Assembly (NCBI RefSeq): GCF_945277285.1
Contig: NZ_CALYPR010000001.1
Coordinates: 992,001 to 1,056,000 of the forward strand
DNA from: an uncultured Bartonella sp.
GTDB taxonomy: Bacteria > Pseudomonadota > Alphaproteobacteria > Rhizobiales > Rhizobiaceae
Direction of reading: 5' to 3'
Length of the DNA stretch: 64,000 nucleotides
Below are positions 9,146 through 18,349 of the stretch, one piece after another. Below the pieces are notes generated by a model. The model was not told where the DNA came from. It saw nothing but the letters and a program-made list of their open reading frames with translations, and ran no database searches. The position numbers and the translations under genes are program-made. Numbering within the stretch: the first letter of the stretch is position 1; each line of letters opens with the position of its first letter.

Positions 9146-9178
9146 CCGCCCGAATTGATTACGGGCGGATTTTTTTTG
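9146..9178 (+). terminator. Intrinsic terminator after rho
   Basis: CCGCCCG and CGGGCGG form a perfect 7 bp GC-rich stem around a loop of about 9 nt, followed by ATTTTTTTTG. It lies 32 bp past the rho stop codon. Confidence 0.88.
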
Positions 9179-9295
9179 AAAATAAACGCCGTTAGAAAAC
9201 TTGGTTGAAAAAGGTTCACACAACTTTTTCCAAATGGATTATGGTCGGGCATAAAACGGTAGGCTTTTTGAAAATGGCAATAAAGGAATAAAAAG

Positions 9296-10603
9296 GTGGA
9301 AACTATTTTTGCTCTTTCGAGCGGCAAATTACCCTCGGGGGTAGCCGTCATCCGTGTATCGGGAGAAATGGTCAAAACAATTGTTAAAACCCTTTTACAA
9401 AAAATGCCTGAACCTCGAGTGATGACCTATGGCAAACTTCTATCGGCAGATGGCGGGTTTCTTGATAGCGCTTTAACCGTTTTTTTCCCCGGCCCAAAAA
9501 GCTTTACCGGTGAAGATTGTGCGGAGTTTCATCTTCATGGCGGAAAAGCAGTGGTTGAACGCTTTTTAAACGAGCTGCAAAATTATGAACACTGCCGTCT
9601 TGCTGAACCGGGAGAATTTTCACGACGTGCCTTTATCAACGGCAAACTTGATTTGACTGAGGCAGAAGGATTGGCTGATCTGATAGAAGCCGAAACCGAA
9701 AGTCAAAGACGTTTGGCCATTATGGGGGCAAGTGGAAAGTTGGCTTCTATTTATCGCCAATGGCGTAAGGAACTTATCAACGCGCGGGCAATGATTGAAG
9801 CTGAACTTGATTTTTCTGACGAAGAAGATGTTCTCGGTTCGGTGAGCGATGTGATTTGGCAGAAGTTGGGACTTCTTAATAAATCTATTATGGATTTTAT
9901 TGAAAAGAGTAGACGGGTTGCGACTATGAGAGACGGTATAAAAGTCGTTATTGCGGGCCCGGCAAATGTTGGAAAATCTAGTATTATCAATAAGATAGCG
10001 GGACGTTCAGTGGCTATTGTTACCGATGAGGAGGGAACGACCAGAGATGCGCTGGAAACTCGCCTTGTCTTAAATGGTTATCCTATTTTGCTCACCGATA
10101 CGGCGGGGTTAAGGGCAACTGAAAACAAAGTCGAAAAAATTGGGATCGAAGTGGCATACGAACGGGTGAAAGATGCCGATCTTGTATTGCTTGTTGAGGA
10201 TTTATCCAATCCGATTCCAATAAAACTTCCTCAAACAAAAGCCGAAATTTGGCATATAGGAAATAAAATCGACCTCGCAAATGGATCGGTTAAAAAATGG
10301 CCAATTCAATTTTCAACAAAAACAGGTGATGGTTTCCAATCCTTTATAAACAAACTTGAAACGTTCTGCGAAAAATTTTCCTATGAGACGGGTGAAGTGG
10401 TAACGGCGCGAAGAAGGCAGTTGAATCTCCTCGAACACACTACCGAAGAAATTGGAAAAGCCATAGAAGGTGTCGCAGACGATCTTTCTATAAGGGCCGA
10501 ACATTTGAGGCTTGCTGCCGATTCGCTTGGGAAAATTACTGGCGATATTGATGTAGAAGATATACTCGATGTTATTTTTTCTGAATTTTGCGTTGGAAAA
10601 TAG
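9296..10603 (+). CDS. mnmE: tRNA uridine-5-carboxymethylaminomethyl GTPase MnmE
   Basis: With MnmG, MnmE modifies the wobble uridine of several tRNAs (cmnm5U34). The start is a GTG behind an AAAAGG site, giving METIFALSSGKLPSGVAVIR, the normal N-terminus. The 435-residue protein has the tetrahydrofolate-binding N-domain, the helical domain and an inserted G domain: G1 GPANVGKSS (221-229), G2 TDEEGTTRD (243-251), G3 DTAG (268-271), G4 NKID (323-326). The C-terminal CxGK motif is CVGK (432-435). It precedes its partner mnmG, separated by 172 bp that carry three parS sites. Confidence 0.97.
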   Translation: METIFALSSGKLPSGVAVIRVSGEMVKTIVKTLLQKMPEPRVMTYGKLLSADGGFLDSALTVFFPGPKSFTGEDCAEFHLHGGKAVVERFLNELQNYEHCRLAEPGEFSRRAFINGKLDLTEAEGLADLIEAETESQRRLAIMGASGKLASIYRQWRKELINARAMIEAELDFSDEEDVLGSVSDVIWQKLGLLNKSIMDFIEKSRRVATMRDGIKVVIAGPANVGKSSIINKIAGRSVAIVTDEEGTTRDALETRLVLNGYPILLTDTAGLRATENKVEKIGIEVAYERVKDADLVLLVEDLSNPIPIKLPQTKAEIWHIGNKIDLANGSVKKWPIQFSTKTGDGFQSFINKLETFCEKFSYETGEVVTARRRQLNLLEHTTEEIGKAIEGVADDLSIRAEHLRLAADSLGKITGDIDVEDILDVIFSEFCVGK

Positions 10604-10619
10604 TGATTCACGTGAAACA
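10604..10619 (+). promoter_or_regulatory. parS: parS site
   Basis: TGATTCACGTGAAACA starts one base after the mnmE stop codon and matches the 16 bp parS consensus at 15 of 16 positions. The single change (T to A at position 3) creates GATTC, a GANTC methylation site. The surrounding 24 bp recur 48 bp downstream. Confidence 0.8.
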
Positions 10620-10651
10620 TTCTTAAATTAACTGGTAATTTACAAAAATAG

Positions 10652-10667
10652 TGATTCACGTGAAACA
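10652..10667 (+). promoter_or_regulatory. parS: parS site, second copy
   Basis: The sequence is identical to the site at 10604, TGATTCACGTGAAACA, and is embedded in a direct repeat (AAAATAGTGA before it, CAT after it). Both carry the same change from consensus, so one probably arose by local duplication of the other. Confidence 0.8.
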
Positions 10668-10731
10668 TCGCTTGTGTTAGAGCTTTGTTAAATTTGACAG
10701 AGATTGCAATTCCTCTTTTGCATTTTTCTTT

Positions 10732-10747
10732 TGTTTCACGTGAAACG
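10732..10747 (+). promoter_or_regulatory. parS: parS site upstream of mnmG
   Basis: TGTTTCACGTGAAACG matches the parS consensus at 15 of 16 positions. It lies 28 bp before the mnmG start codon, so ParB bound here could also touch mnmG transcription. Confidence 0.85.
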
Positions 10748-10775
10748 TGAAAGTTTTAATGGTGTTTGATAAGAA

Positions 10776-12647
10776 GTGACAGATAAATTTGATGTAATTG
10801 TTGTAGGCGGAGGACATGCCGGTTGTGAAGCTGCCGCAGCTGCGGCGCGCATGGGTGCAAATACTGCTTTGATAACCCACCACTTTTTATCTATTGGGAC
10901 AATGTCTTGTAATCCAGCTATTGGTGGACTTGGAAAAGGTCATCTTGTACGCGAGATTGATGCCCTTGATGGATTAATGGCGCGAGCGGCGGATGAAGCG
11001 GGAATTCAATTCCGTTTGCTTAATCGTCGTAAGGGGCCGGCTGTTCGTGGTCCTCGTACACAGGCTGATCGTAAACTTTATAAAAAAGCAATGCAGTCAT
11101 TGATTTCAAATCAAGAAAATCTGGCTGTCATCGAAGATGAAGTTGTTGATCTTATTGTTGATGATCATCGTGTAACTGGCGTGGTAACACAAAATCATAG
11201 TGAACTGGCAGCAGGTGCCGTGGTGTTAACCACCGGAACTTTTTTGCGCGGACTTATCCATATTGGAGAGAAAAACTGGCCAGCCGGTCGTATGGGAGAA
11301 AAACCAAGCATAAAGCTGGGTGAACATCTTGCAAATTACGGCATAAAATTAGGCCGCCTTAAAACCGGTACACCCTCACGTCTCAGTAAAAAAACTATTG
11401 ATTGGGAAAGTCTGCCAAAACAAAGTGCAGATGACGATCCAGTGCCATTTTCTTTTTTGACCGAGAAAATTTGCCAGCCACAAATTGATTGTGCGGTGAC
11501 ACGGACAAATCATAAAACCCATCAGATTATAAAAGATAATATTCATCGGTCGGCAATGTATTCCGGCGCGATAAAGGGCGTTGGTCCGCGTTATTGTCCT
11601 TCTATCGAAGATAAAATTGTGAAGTTCGGCGAACGTGACGGCCATCAGATATTTCTTGAACCCGAAGGCCTTGATGATGACACAGTCTATCCTAATGGAA
11701 TATCAACATCGTTGCCGGAAGAAGTCCAACTTGAATTTATCAAGACAATAGAAGGACTGGAACATGCTAAGGTTTTGCAACCGGGTTACGCTATTGAATA
11801 TGATTTTGTCGATCCGCGCCAACTTTATGCAAGTTTGGAATTAAAAGCACTTCCAGGACTTTTTCTGGCTGGCCAGATTAACGGAACAACCGGTTATGAG
11901 GAGGCCGCCGCTCAAGGTTTACTGGCCGGTCTCAATGCAGCAAATCGCGCTTCCAGTAAAAAACAGATAACAATAAGTCGCTCTACCGCCTATCTCGGTG
12001 TGATGGTTGACGATCTGATTACTCGCGGTGTCAGTGAACCTTATCGAATGTTTACATCGCGTGCTGAATTCAGGTTGTCTTTGCGGGCTGACAATGCCGA
12101 TGAAAGATTGACACCGCTAGGTGAACAATGGGGGCTTGTCGGCACTTTGCGAAAAAAGAAATTTCAACAAAAAAGAGAACTGCTGGATAAAGCCCGCCAG
12201 CTCTGCCAATCATTTTATCTCACACCGAACGAGGCAACAGAAAAAGGTTTACAAATAAAACACGATGGTATTCGCCGGAGTGGCTATGATTTGCTTGCTT
12301 ATCCAAACATGTCGCTTGATCGTTTGATTGATATCTGGCCTGAACTGGCTCAGATCGATAAAAAAACTGCCGAAACGCTGGAAATTGAAGCACAATATGC
12401 TGTTTATCTTGATCGTCAGGCGCATGATATTGCTAATCTTCAGCGTGATGAACAACTTCGTATACCGCCGGAACTGGATTTCGATGCTATTTCCGGTCTT
12501 TCCAATGAACTTAAAGGAAAAATTCGCCAACGTGCTCCGCAATCCATTGCTGAAGCACAAAAAATAGATGGAATGACGCCGGCAGCACTTTCGCTTATCA
12601 TTACACATATCCAGCGGTTTAAGTATGAAAGCCGGAGGAGCGCTTGA
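10776..12647 (+). CDS. mnmG: tRNA uridine-5-carboxymethylaminomethyl enzyme MnmG
   Basis: MnmG (GidA) is the FAD and NADH enzyme that acts with MnmE on U34 of tRNAs. The GTG start behind AAGAAG gives [20 protein letters not shown], with the FAD-binding [10 protein letters not shown] at residues 11-20. Two family signatures are clear: [29 protein letters not shown] and [16 protein letters not shown]. The 623-residue length is normal. The stop codon overlaps the rsmG start by one base (TGATG). The gene order mnmE-mnmG-rsmG-parA-parB is the standard origin-proximal block of the class. Confidence 0.97.
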   Translation: MTDKFDVIVVGGGHAGCEAAAAAARMGANTALITHHFLSIGTMSCNPAIGGLGKGHLVREIDALDGLMARAADEAGIQFRLLNRRKGPAVRGPRTQADRKLYKKAMQSLISNQENLAVIEDEVVDLIVDDHRVTGVVTQNHSELAAGAVVLTTGTFLRGLIHIGEKNWPAGRMGEKPSIKLGEHLANYGIKLGRLKTGTPSRLSKKTIDWESLPKQSADDDPVPFSFLTEKICQPQIDCAVTRTNHKTHQIIKDNIHRSAMYSGAIKGVGPRYCPSIEDKIVKFGERDGHQIFLEPEGLDDDTVYPNGISTSLPEEVQLEFIKTIEGLEHAKVLQPGYAIEYDFVDPRQLYASLELKALPGLFLAGQINGTTGYEEAAAQGLLAGLNAANRASSKKQITISRSTAYLGVMVDDLITRGVSEPYRMFTSRAEFRLSLRADNADERLTPLGEQWGLVGTLRKKKFQQKRELLDKARQLCQSFYLTPNEATEKGLQIKHDGIRRSGYDLLAYPNMSLDRLIDIWPELAQIDKKTAETLEIEAQYAVYLDRQAHDIANLQRDEQLRIPPELDFDAISGLSNELKGKIRQRAPQSIAEAQKIDGMTPAALSLIITHIQRFKYESRRSA

Positions 12648-13294
12648 TGACAGAATGGGTGGAAGAGAACTATGAGTCTTTAAAGACAATTATTCCCGAC
12701 GTTTCACGTGAAACAGCACAGTCTTTGATGGTGTTTGCTGAGGCTGTTAAAAAGTGGCAATCGCATATCAATCTCATTGCTAATGCTACTTTACCGCAAT
12801 TATGGACACGTCATATACTGGATAGCGCACAAATTGCAGCTTTGAAGCCAGACGCGAAAAGGTGGTGCGATATCGGTTCCGGTGGCGGATTTCCGGGGAT
12901 CGTTACCGCAATAGTGTTAAAACAACAAGCCGATTTTCATATTGATCTTATTGAAAGCAATAGCAAAAAAGCAGCATTTTTAAGGAGTGTTGTTGCCGAG
13001 TTGGATTTACCTGCCACTGTTCATGTTTGCCGGATAGAACAAAGCTTCATTCATGTCAAAAAGCCGGAAGTTGTGACAGCGCGGGCTTTGGCACCACTCG
13101 ATAAACTATTTTCACTTGCGCGACCGTGGTTCGAACAAGGGGCAGTAGCGCTGTTTCAAAAAGGCCGCGATTATAAACGGGAAATAGAAGACGCAAAAAA
13201 AAACTGGGACTTCGATTTTAAAACGCATCAAAGCAAAATCGACGAACAGTCAGTTATTCTGGAAATCCGTTTGATCGGTTCACATAAAGGGTAA
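12647..13294 (+). CDS. rsmG: 16S rRNA (guanine527-N7)-methyltransferase RsmG
   Basis: RsmG (GidB) methylates G527 of 16S rRNA; its loss gives low-level streptomycin resistance. An in-frame TTG lies three bases upstream, but the ATG at 12647 overlapping the mnmG stop is the likely start, giving 215 residues. The SAM-binding motif WCDIGSGGGFPGIV is at about residues 73-86, with VTARALAPLDKLF further on. A near-perfect parS site (12700-12715) lies within the coding sequence and encodes VSRET. It ends 6 bp before parA, so the two are likely co-transcribed. Confidence 0.96.
   Translation: MTEWVEENYESLKTIIPDVSRETAQSLMVFAEAVKKWQSHINLIANATLPQLWTRHILDSAQIAALKPDAKRWCDIGSGGGFPGIVTAIVLKQQADFHIDLIESNSKKAAFLRSVVAELDLPATVHVCRIEQSFIHVKKPEVVTARALAPLDKLFSLARPWFEQGAVALFQKGRDYKREIEDAKKNWDFDFKTHQSKIDEQSVILEIRLIGSHKG
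12700..12715 (+). promoter_or_regulatory. parS: parS site inside rsmG
   Basis: CGTTTCACGTGAAACA matches the consensus at 15 of 16 positions. It is intragenic, about 600 bp upstream of parA, the closest parS to the partition genes. Confidence 0.82.
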
Positions 13295-13300
13295 AATAAA

Positions 13301-14095
13301 ATGAGCGACACACGCATTATCGCCATTGCAAACCAGAAGGGCGGCGTTGGTAAAACAACAACTGCTATTAACCTTGCTACTGCACTTGCTGCAATTGGCG
13401 AAACAGTTCTGGTTATGGATATTGACCCGCAGGGAAACGCCAGTACAGGGCTTGGAATCGACCGCAATAACAGGGTACTTTCCTCTTATGATGTCCTTGT
13501 TTCCGGCACTTCCGTCAACGATGCTGCATTGGAAACCGAGGTTCCCAATCTCTACGTTGTTCCTTCGACGCTTGATCTTCTGGGTATAGAAATGGAGATT
13601 GCACCGGCAAAAGACCGTATTCAGCGTCTTCAGATTGCTCTTCGGAAAAATCCTAAAGTGACCGAAAAGTTTTCGTATATCTTGATTGATTGCCCCCCTT
13701 CCCTCAATCTTTTGACATTGAACGCAATGGGCGCTGCTGACTCTGTTCTGGTGCCTTTGCAATGTGAATTTTTGGCGTTAGAAGGCTTAAGCCAATTGTT
13801 GGAAACGGTAAAACAGGTGCGCGGTTCGCTTAATCCAGAACTGGAAATACAGGGGATCGTTCTGACCATGTATGATGGTCGCAATAATCTTTCTAATCAG
13901 GTCGTAGAAGATGTCCGCTCGTTTATGGGCGACAAAGTCTACCATACCGTTATACCGCGGAATGTTCGCGTATCGGAAGCGCCGTCATTTGGGAAACCTG
14001 CATTGCTTTACGATCTCAAATGTGCAGGAAGTCAGGCCTATTTGCAACTTGCTTCGGAAGTTATTCAGCGCGAACGCCAGTTGCGTGCTGCTTGA
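13301..14095 (+). CDS. parA: Chromosome partition ATPase ParA
   Basis: ParA is the dynamic ATPase that moves ParB-parS complexes and so segregates the new origin. The 264-residue protein has the deviant Walker A motif KGGVGKTT (13-20) with its signature lysine, the A' motif MDIDPQGNAS (39-48) and Walker B ILIDCPPSLNLLTLNA. Its length and the lack of an N-terminal HTH extension mark it as a chromosomal Soj type, not a plasmid ParA. parB follows after 36 bp and parS sites lie upstream. Confidence 0.97.
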   Translation: MSDTRIIAIANQKGGVGKTTTAINLATALAAIGETVLVMDIDPQGNASTGLGIDRNNRVLSSYDVLVSGTSVNDAALETEVPNLYVVPSTLDLLGIEMEIAPAKDRIQRLQIALRKNPKVTEKFSYILIDCPPSLNLLTLNAMGAADSVLVPLQCEFLALEGLSQLLETVKQVRGSLNPELEIQGIVLTMYDGRNNLSNQVVEDVRSFMGDKVYHTVIPRNVRVSEAPSFGKPALLYDLKCAGSQAYLQLASEVIQRERQLRAA

Positions 14096-14131
14096 ACCCA
14101 TCTAACATTTTGAAAAATCAAGGAAATTGAT

Positions 14132-15007
14132 ATGAGCGACGATCAATCGAAAAAACGACTTGGACGCGGTCTGGCTGCCCTAATCGGCGATATTGATCTG
14201 GGCATTGATAAACCTGTTGCTGCCAGTCAGCCAACATCGGAAAGATTGATTCCGATCGAATTTATTTCTCGCAATCCGCAAAATCCGCGACGCCATTTTA
14301 CCGAAGCAGAACTTGATGATCTTGCACAATCGATTCGCGAGCATGGCGTTGTACAGCCGGTTGTTGTGCGTCCTTCGCGGGATCACCCAGACCGTTTCGA
14401 GTTAATCGCCGGTGAACGGCGTTGGCGGGCGGCCCAACGGGCAAATCTGACCGAAATACCGGTGATTGTTCGTGATGTTGATGACCGCACCGCATTGGAA
14501 CTAGCTATTATTGAAAATGTTCAGCGGGCGGATCTCAATCCCTTGGAAGAAGGGATGGGATATCAGCAACTTATTGACGAACATGATTATACACAAGCCG
14601 ATCTGGCACAGGTTATCGGCAAGAGTAGAAGCCACGTTGCCAATACATTGCGACTGTTGAAATTGCCCACGAAAGTGCAGCAGTTTATCAATGACGGGCA
14701 ATTATCGGCGGGGCATGCACGTTGTTTGATTACGGTTGAAGACCCTACGGCTCTCGCTGAAAAAATTATCCGAGACGGACTATCCGTGCGCCAAGCCGAA
14801 GCATTGGCGAATGGCCAATCAAATACCAAAGCAAAAAGACGCACGCCAACTGAAAAAGATGCCGATACCAAGGCGTTAGAAAAGCTTCTTGCCGATGTGA
14901 TTGGTATGAAAGTTGCCATTAAACACGGTAAAAAGGGTGGAGACGTAAAAATCCATTATTCTTCACTGGAACAGTTGGATGATATCTGTCGACGTTTACA
15001 AAACTAG
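14132..15007 (+). CDS. parB: Chromosome partition protein ParB
   Basis: ParB binds parS, spreads along DNA as a CTP-gated clamp and recruits ParA and SMC. The 291-residue protein has the N-terminal ParA-contact motif LGRGLAALIGD (10-20), the CTP-binding GERRWRA box (94-100), the ENVQRADLNPLEE segment (128-140), the HTH at about 155-172 (QADLAQVIGKSRSHVANTL) and a C-terminal dimer domain (about 250-291). Several parS sites lie 1.4-7 kb upstream. In many relatives holA follows directly; here it does not, as it is at 57.7 kb. Confidence 0.97.
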   Translation: MSDDQSKKRLGRGLAALIGDIDLGIDKPVAASQPTSERLIPIEFISRNPQNPRRHFTEAELDDLAQSIREHGVVQPVVVRPSRDHPDRFELIAGERRWRAAQRANLTEIPVIVRDVDDRTALELAIIENVQRADLNPLEEGMGYQQLIDEHDYTQADLAQVIGKSRSHVANTLRLLKLPTKVQQFINDGQLSAGHARCLITVEDPTALAEKIIRDGLSVRQAEALANGQSNTKAKRRTPTEKDADTKALEKLLADVIGMKVAIKHGKKGGDVKIHYSSLEQLDDICRRLQN

Positions 15008-15403
15008 ATCGGGCACAACACTTCAAAATCGTATCGGTATCGGCTCATTGTATACAAACGCATATGTTTGTTTAAAAAATTGAACAAAACTCTTGGCAAG
15101 TTCAAAGAAAGCTTGGTTTCATATGCAGCTACAGCATACGAACCGGATATCTAAATACGATTAATCAATTCGGCATAAAATATGCGCCGGGATTTTCCAA
15201 TCATCGCTGTTGCCGCGTTTGTTTTGCTCACCGAATTTTTGTAAAAAGACTTGGAGATTTCTTGCTATAACGAGCGACAAAAAAACATTTTCCAATAAAC
15301 TGTCAGATTAATCCGTTTCCTATTCCCTTTCATCCGCAAAATTTGATTTGTCCTTTATTATGGAATATGAATATAATTCAATTAGTTAAAGGATTTTTGT
15401 GAA
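15008..15403. other. Intergenic region downstream of parB
   Basis: These 396 bp hold no gene I can support and no clear terminator for parB. Near the right end TTGTCC (15348-15353) and TATAAT (15372-15377), 18 bp apart, form a candidate promoter for the nitronate monooxygenase-like gene, followed by an AAAGGA ribosome-binding site at 15388-15393. The rest may be residue of the rearrangement that moved holA away from parB. Confidence 0.5.
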
Positions 15404-16381
15404 ATGGCTAACAATCGCATTTGCGAAATTCTGGGAATTGAAAAACCAGTTATTCAGGCTCCATTATCATGGTTAACCGATGCGAAACTGGTCGCATCTG
15501 TCAGTCAAGCAGGGGGATTGGGAACTTTGGGGCCTAATGCCGGTCTTACGCATGAAACAAGTGCTACATCGCCTGAAGACAGAGCAGAAAAAATGCGGTC
15601 CGAAATCATTAAAACAAAATCGCTTACCGACCGGCCGTTTGGCGTCAATATAATTCCGAGACCTACTGGCGACACTTGGACACCTTTGATCAAAAATGTC
15701 ATGAAAGAGGAAGGTGTGAAGGTAGCTGTTTATACCGGAGATGGCGTTGATACGATCATGCCGGCATTATTTTCAGAGCTTAAAGATGCCGGTATGAAAG
15801 TTATTTATCGCGATTGTAATCCGACCCCTGAAAACACCCGCATTGCTGAACAAGCCGGTGCCGATGTTATCGTTGCAACCGGATTCGACGAAGGCGGTAC
15901 ACTACCGGGAAAGGCATTGGGAACATTTTCTATTGTTCCGTTAATTGCTGATTCAGTGCAAAATGTCCCCATTTTAGCCGCTGGCGGTATAACCGACAGA
16001 CGTGGAGCGCATGCTATTTATGCTCTTGGCGCAAGCGGCGTCTATAGCGGATCTGCTTTTATTGCAACCAAAGAATGCCGTGTTCCTCAATCAGTGAAGG
16101 AACAGATTATCAAGGCTACCGGTCTCGATCTTTTGTTGTTCCGCACCCTTCCTGATTATTACCGTTCATTACCGGGAAAATTGGCAGAAAAGCTGGTTGC
16201 CATGGATAGAGACGGTGCAAGCAGGGAAAAATTGGCAAAGATCATGAATGGTCTTACCGGATTACGTATTGGAATGCTCGAAGGCAATATCGATGACGGC
16301 TATATATCATTGGGAACCGGTATAGGTAATATCCATTGCATTAAAAGCGCTGCAGAAGTTGTCAACGAATTGGCAGTGTAA
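15404..16381 (+). CDS. Nitronate monooxygenase-like flavoprotein
   Basis: The 325-residue protein belongs to the 2-nitropropane dioxygenase/nitronate monooxygenase family of FMN TIM-barrel enzymes, which also includes FabK enoyl-ACP reductase. Visible features are the N-terminal PVIQAPLSWLTDAKLVASVSQ strand, the AGGLGTLGP loop, GADVIVATGFDEGGT, the phosphate-binding ILAAGGITDRRGAHAIYALGA segment and GVYSGSAFIATKEC. Family members oxidise alkyl nitronates, but the physiological substrate is usually unknown. The gene is single, with its own candidate promoter and ribosome-binding site. Confidence 0.8.
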   Translation: MANNRICEILGIEKPVIQAPLSWLTDAKLVASVSQAGGLGTLGPNAGLTHETSATSPEDRAEKMRSEIIKTKSLTDRPFGVNIIPRPTGDTWTPLIKNVMKEEGVKVAVYTGDGVDTIMPALFSELKDAGMKVIYRDCNPTPENTRIAEQAGADVIVATGFDEGGTLPGKALGTFSIVPLIADSVQNVPILAAGGITDRRGAHAIYALGASGVYSGSAFIATKECRVPQSVKEQIIKATGLDLLLFRTLPDYYRSLPGKLAEKLVAMDRDGASREKLAKIMNGLTGLRIGMLEGNIDDGYISLGTGIGNIHCIKSAAEVVNELAV

Positions 16382-17060
16382 TCCGGCGAGAATTTGTCAG
16401 AAAGCTTGGCTGTATTATTCCGTTAAACGGCTCTCCGATCGCTCTATTCTCAGGTGCGGGCAGAGTGGGTGAGTTTGACTGCATGTTTCTACTCGTTCAA
16501 GTCAGACCCATTCTTGAACGCATTGTAAATTAATTTAACCCCACCTCAGATCTGTTCATGGCAAAGCCTTTGAAAAAATGTTCTCGGGCCTCATCAGATG
16601 CACGAAAGGCTCCTTGAACTTAAAACTGCAAACGGTTTGTAACCATGAGAGAACGCCAATATGCTAGGCTCTTACCCGAAGGATAAAAGAGCGGTTATAA
16701 AGGAGCCAGTTCTGGAATGCTATTCTTCCCCACTACCAAGGGGTTTATTGCCACTAAAATTGCGGTGCTGGCAAATAGAGGAGAGCATCATACAACAGAA
16801 GGATCAAGACTTAGTATTCAACGAAAAACGCCAAAACCAGAAAGAGCTGAACCACCAAAATAGTTTTTGACGGACAAACTAGCCAGTTAAGTCTTAGAAC
16901 AGAACACCAGTTTGCCGATCGACAGATTTGTCAGGCCGCACAACACGAAATAGCCGACGCGTCTCCACCTTCTTTACAACTATCTCAATTATGGCGAGCA
17001 TTTTATTTTATGACAAATGAGTCCGGGGCCTAACCTATTAATATTCAAAATGAAATTGTG
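16382..17060. other. Long non-coding stretch, possibly decayed
   Basis: This 679 bp stretch is unusually long for the window. The only frame of any size (16661-16870, plus strand, 69 residues) has no good ribosome-binding site or recognisable domain and an odd composition. Reading both strands gives only short fragments broken by stops. I could not tie it to a known family. It may be the remnant of a lost gene or insertion between the nitronate monooxygenase-like gene and the convergent gloB operon. Confidence 0.45.
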
Positions 17061-17552
17061 TTAAAGCGATTGTTCCAACAGCTTTCGGATGCGATCGGCA
17101 TATTGCTTGCCAAATTCAAGATTTTCTTTGGAAACCGTTGTACTCTCGTCAAAGATAGCATCCTCATCATCAAGTGACGAAGCCGCAGCAAGCGAGGCCT
17201 GCAATGCCAGGTAACCAACAACATAGTCTTTTGGTTCAACGGCATTTTTGTTCAAAATGGCCATCACCCTCTGGTCATTAGAAAGTGTTTTTACAAGGCC
17301 ATCAATACTGCCATCATTTCCGGTTTCAGCTTCTGAAAGGCGAATAGAAGCATCCGACATCTCTTTCTGGATATTTTCCATTTTTGTCAGGAATTCTTCT
17401 TTGAGGGGGTATTCGGCTACAATTTTCGGATTTCCTGCCGGAGAAAGATAGAATTCGTTCTGCTTGTTATTTTGCTTTGCCGTGTCTTCGGCAAATGCAT
17501 ATGCCGGTACTGACAACAAACAACATGCGATGATAAATCGTTTTATAAACAT
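17061..17552 (-). CDS. Small exported protein of unknown function
   Basis: The 163-residue protein begins with a signal peptide (MFIKRFIIACCLLSVPAYAFA, cleavage expected before EDTAKQ). The mature part is acidic and mostly helical in character: a segment at about residues 55-75 (MENIQKEMSDASIRLSEAE) and an alanine-rich stretch YLALQASLAAASSLDDEDA. No known domain was recognised. It starts directly after gloB with no spacer and is the last gene of the dapF-mtaB-ftsY-yciB-gloB run. A periplasmic location is inferred. Confidence 0.7.
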   Translation of the reverse strand: MFIKRFIIACCLLSVPAYAFAEDTAKQNNKQNEFYLSPAGNPKIVAEYPLKEEFLTKMENIQKEMSDASIRLSEAETGNDGSIDGLVKTLSNDQRVMAILNKNAVEPKDYVVGYLALQASLAAASSLDDEDAIFDESTTVSKENLEFGKQYADRIRKLLEQSL

Positions 17553-18314
17553 TTAAAACTGATCCTTGCGTTTTCTAATCTCGGCAAAAACCGCCATATC
17601 GGATGCATTTTCCATATCTAATGTGCGACGGATTGCTGGATCATCGCAACGCAAAAACGGGTTTGCCGCCTTTTCGATTTTGATTGAACTGGGAAGTGAT
17701 GATTCACCGACCGCAATGAGACGATCGACAGCGGCAGCCCGATTGATCAATGCGGTATTTTCCGGGTCAATCGTGCGGGCAAAGCGGGCATTTTCTTTGG
17801 TGTATTCATGACCACAATAAAGCCTGGTGTCATCAGGTAGAGCTTTAAGTTTTGCAAGTGACGAAAACATCATCTCTGCTGTTCCTTCAAAAAGCCGTCC
17901 ACACCCTAAAGAAAATAGTGTGTCACCGGTAAAAAGAAGTTTGTTTTCAGTAAAATAATAACAGATAGATCCTAGAGTGTGCCCCGGTGTTTCAATAACT
18001 TTGACGCTGTGACCGGCAAATTCAAAGCGAGATTGTTCATCTACAGCGTAATCAATTTCGGTAATTTTATCAGCCTCGTTTTTTGGCCCCACTACTTTGG
18101 CACCATAAGTGGTTTTAAGGTAATTGATTCCGGCAATATGATCCTCATGATGATGGGTGATAAAGAGGAAATCCAGCCCATAGTGCTTGGCTTCAAGCAT
18201 TTTTGCGATAGCTCTTCCATCAGGTGCGTCAATAACAGCTGTCAAACCGTTCGCTTCGTCGTGAAGAAGCACGGCAAAATTATCACTGCGACAGATAAAT
18301 TGGGTAATGTCCAT
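17553..18314 (-). CDS. gloB: Hydroxyacylglutathione hydrolase (glyoxalase II)
   Basis: GloB hydrolyses S-lactoylglutathione to lactate and glutathione, completing methylglyoxal detoxification. The 253-residue protein is a metallo-beta-lactamase fold enzyme. The metal-binding motif THHHEDH is at residues 53-59, followed by the ETPGHTLGSICYYF histidine, the FTGDTLFSLGCGRLFEGT aspartate and the CGHEYT histidine. The C-terminal substrate-binding helices (NPFLRCDDPAIRRTL) are present, so this is true GloB and not a generic hydrolase. It follows yciB by 35 bp. Confidence 0.94.
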   Translation of the reverse strand: MDITQFICRSDNFAVLLHDEANGLTAVIDAPDGRAIAKMLEAKHYGLDFLFITHHHEDHIAGINYLKTTYGAKVVGPKNEADKITEIDYAVDEQSRFEFAGHSVKVIETPGHTLGSICYYFTENKLLFTGDTLFSLGCGRLFEGTAEMMFSSLAKLKALPDDTRLYCGHEYTKENARFARTIDPENTALINRAAAVDRLIAVGESSLPSSIKIEKAANPFLRCDDPAIRRTLDMENASDMAVFAEIRKRKDQF

Positions 18315-18349
18315 ATTTTCAATCCACCCGGTTTTATCGAGCTGTTACC

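Noticed and set aside
16661-16870. A 69-residue plus-strand frame in the long non-coding gap
   Set aside because: There is no ribosome-binding site, no signal or domain, and the neighbouring frames are equally broken.
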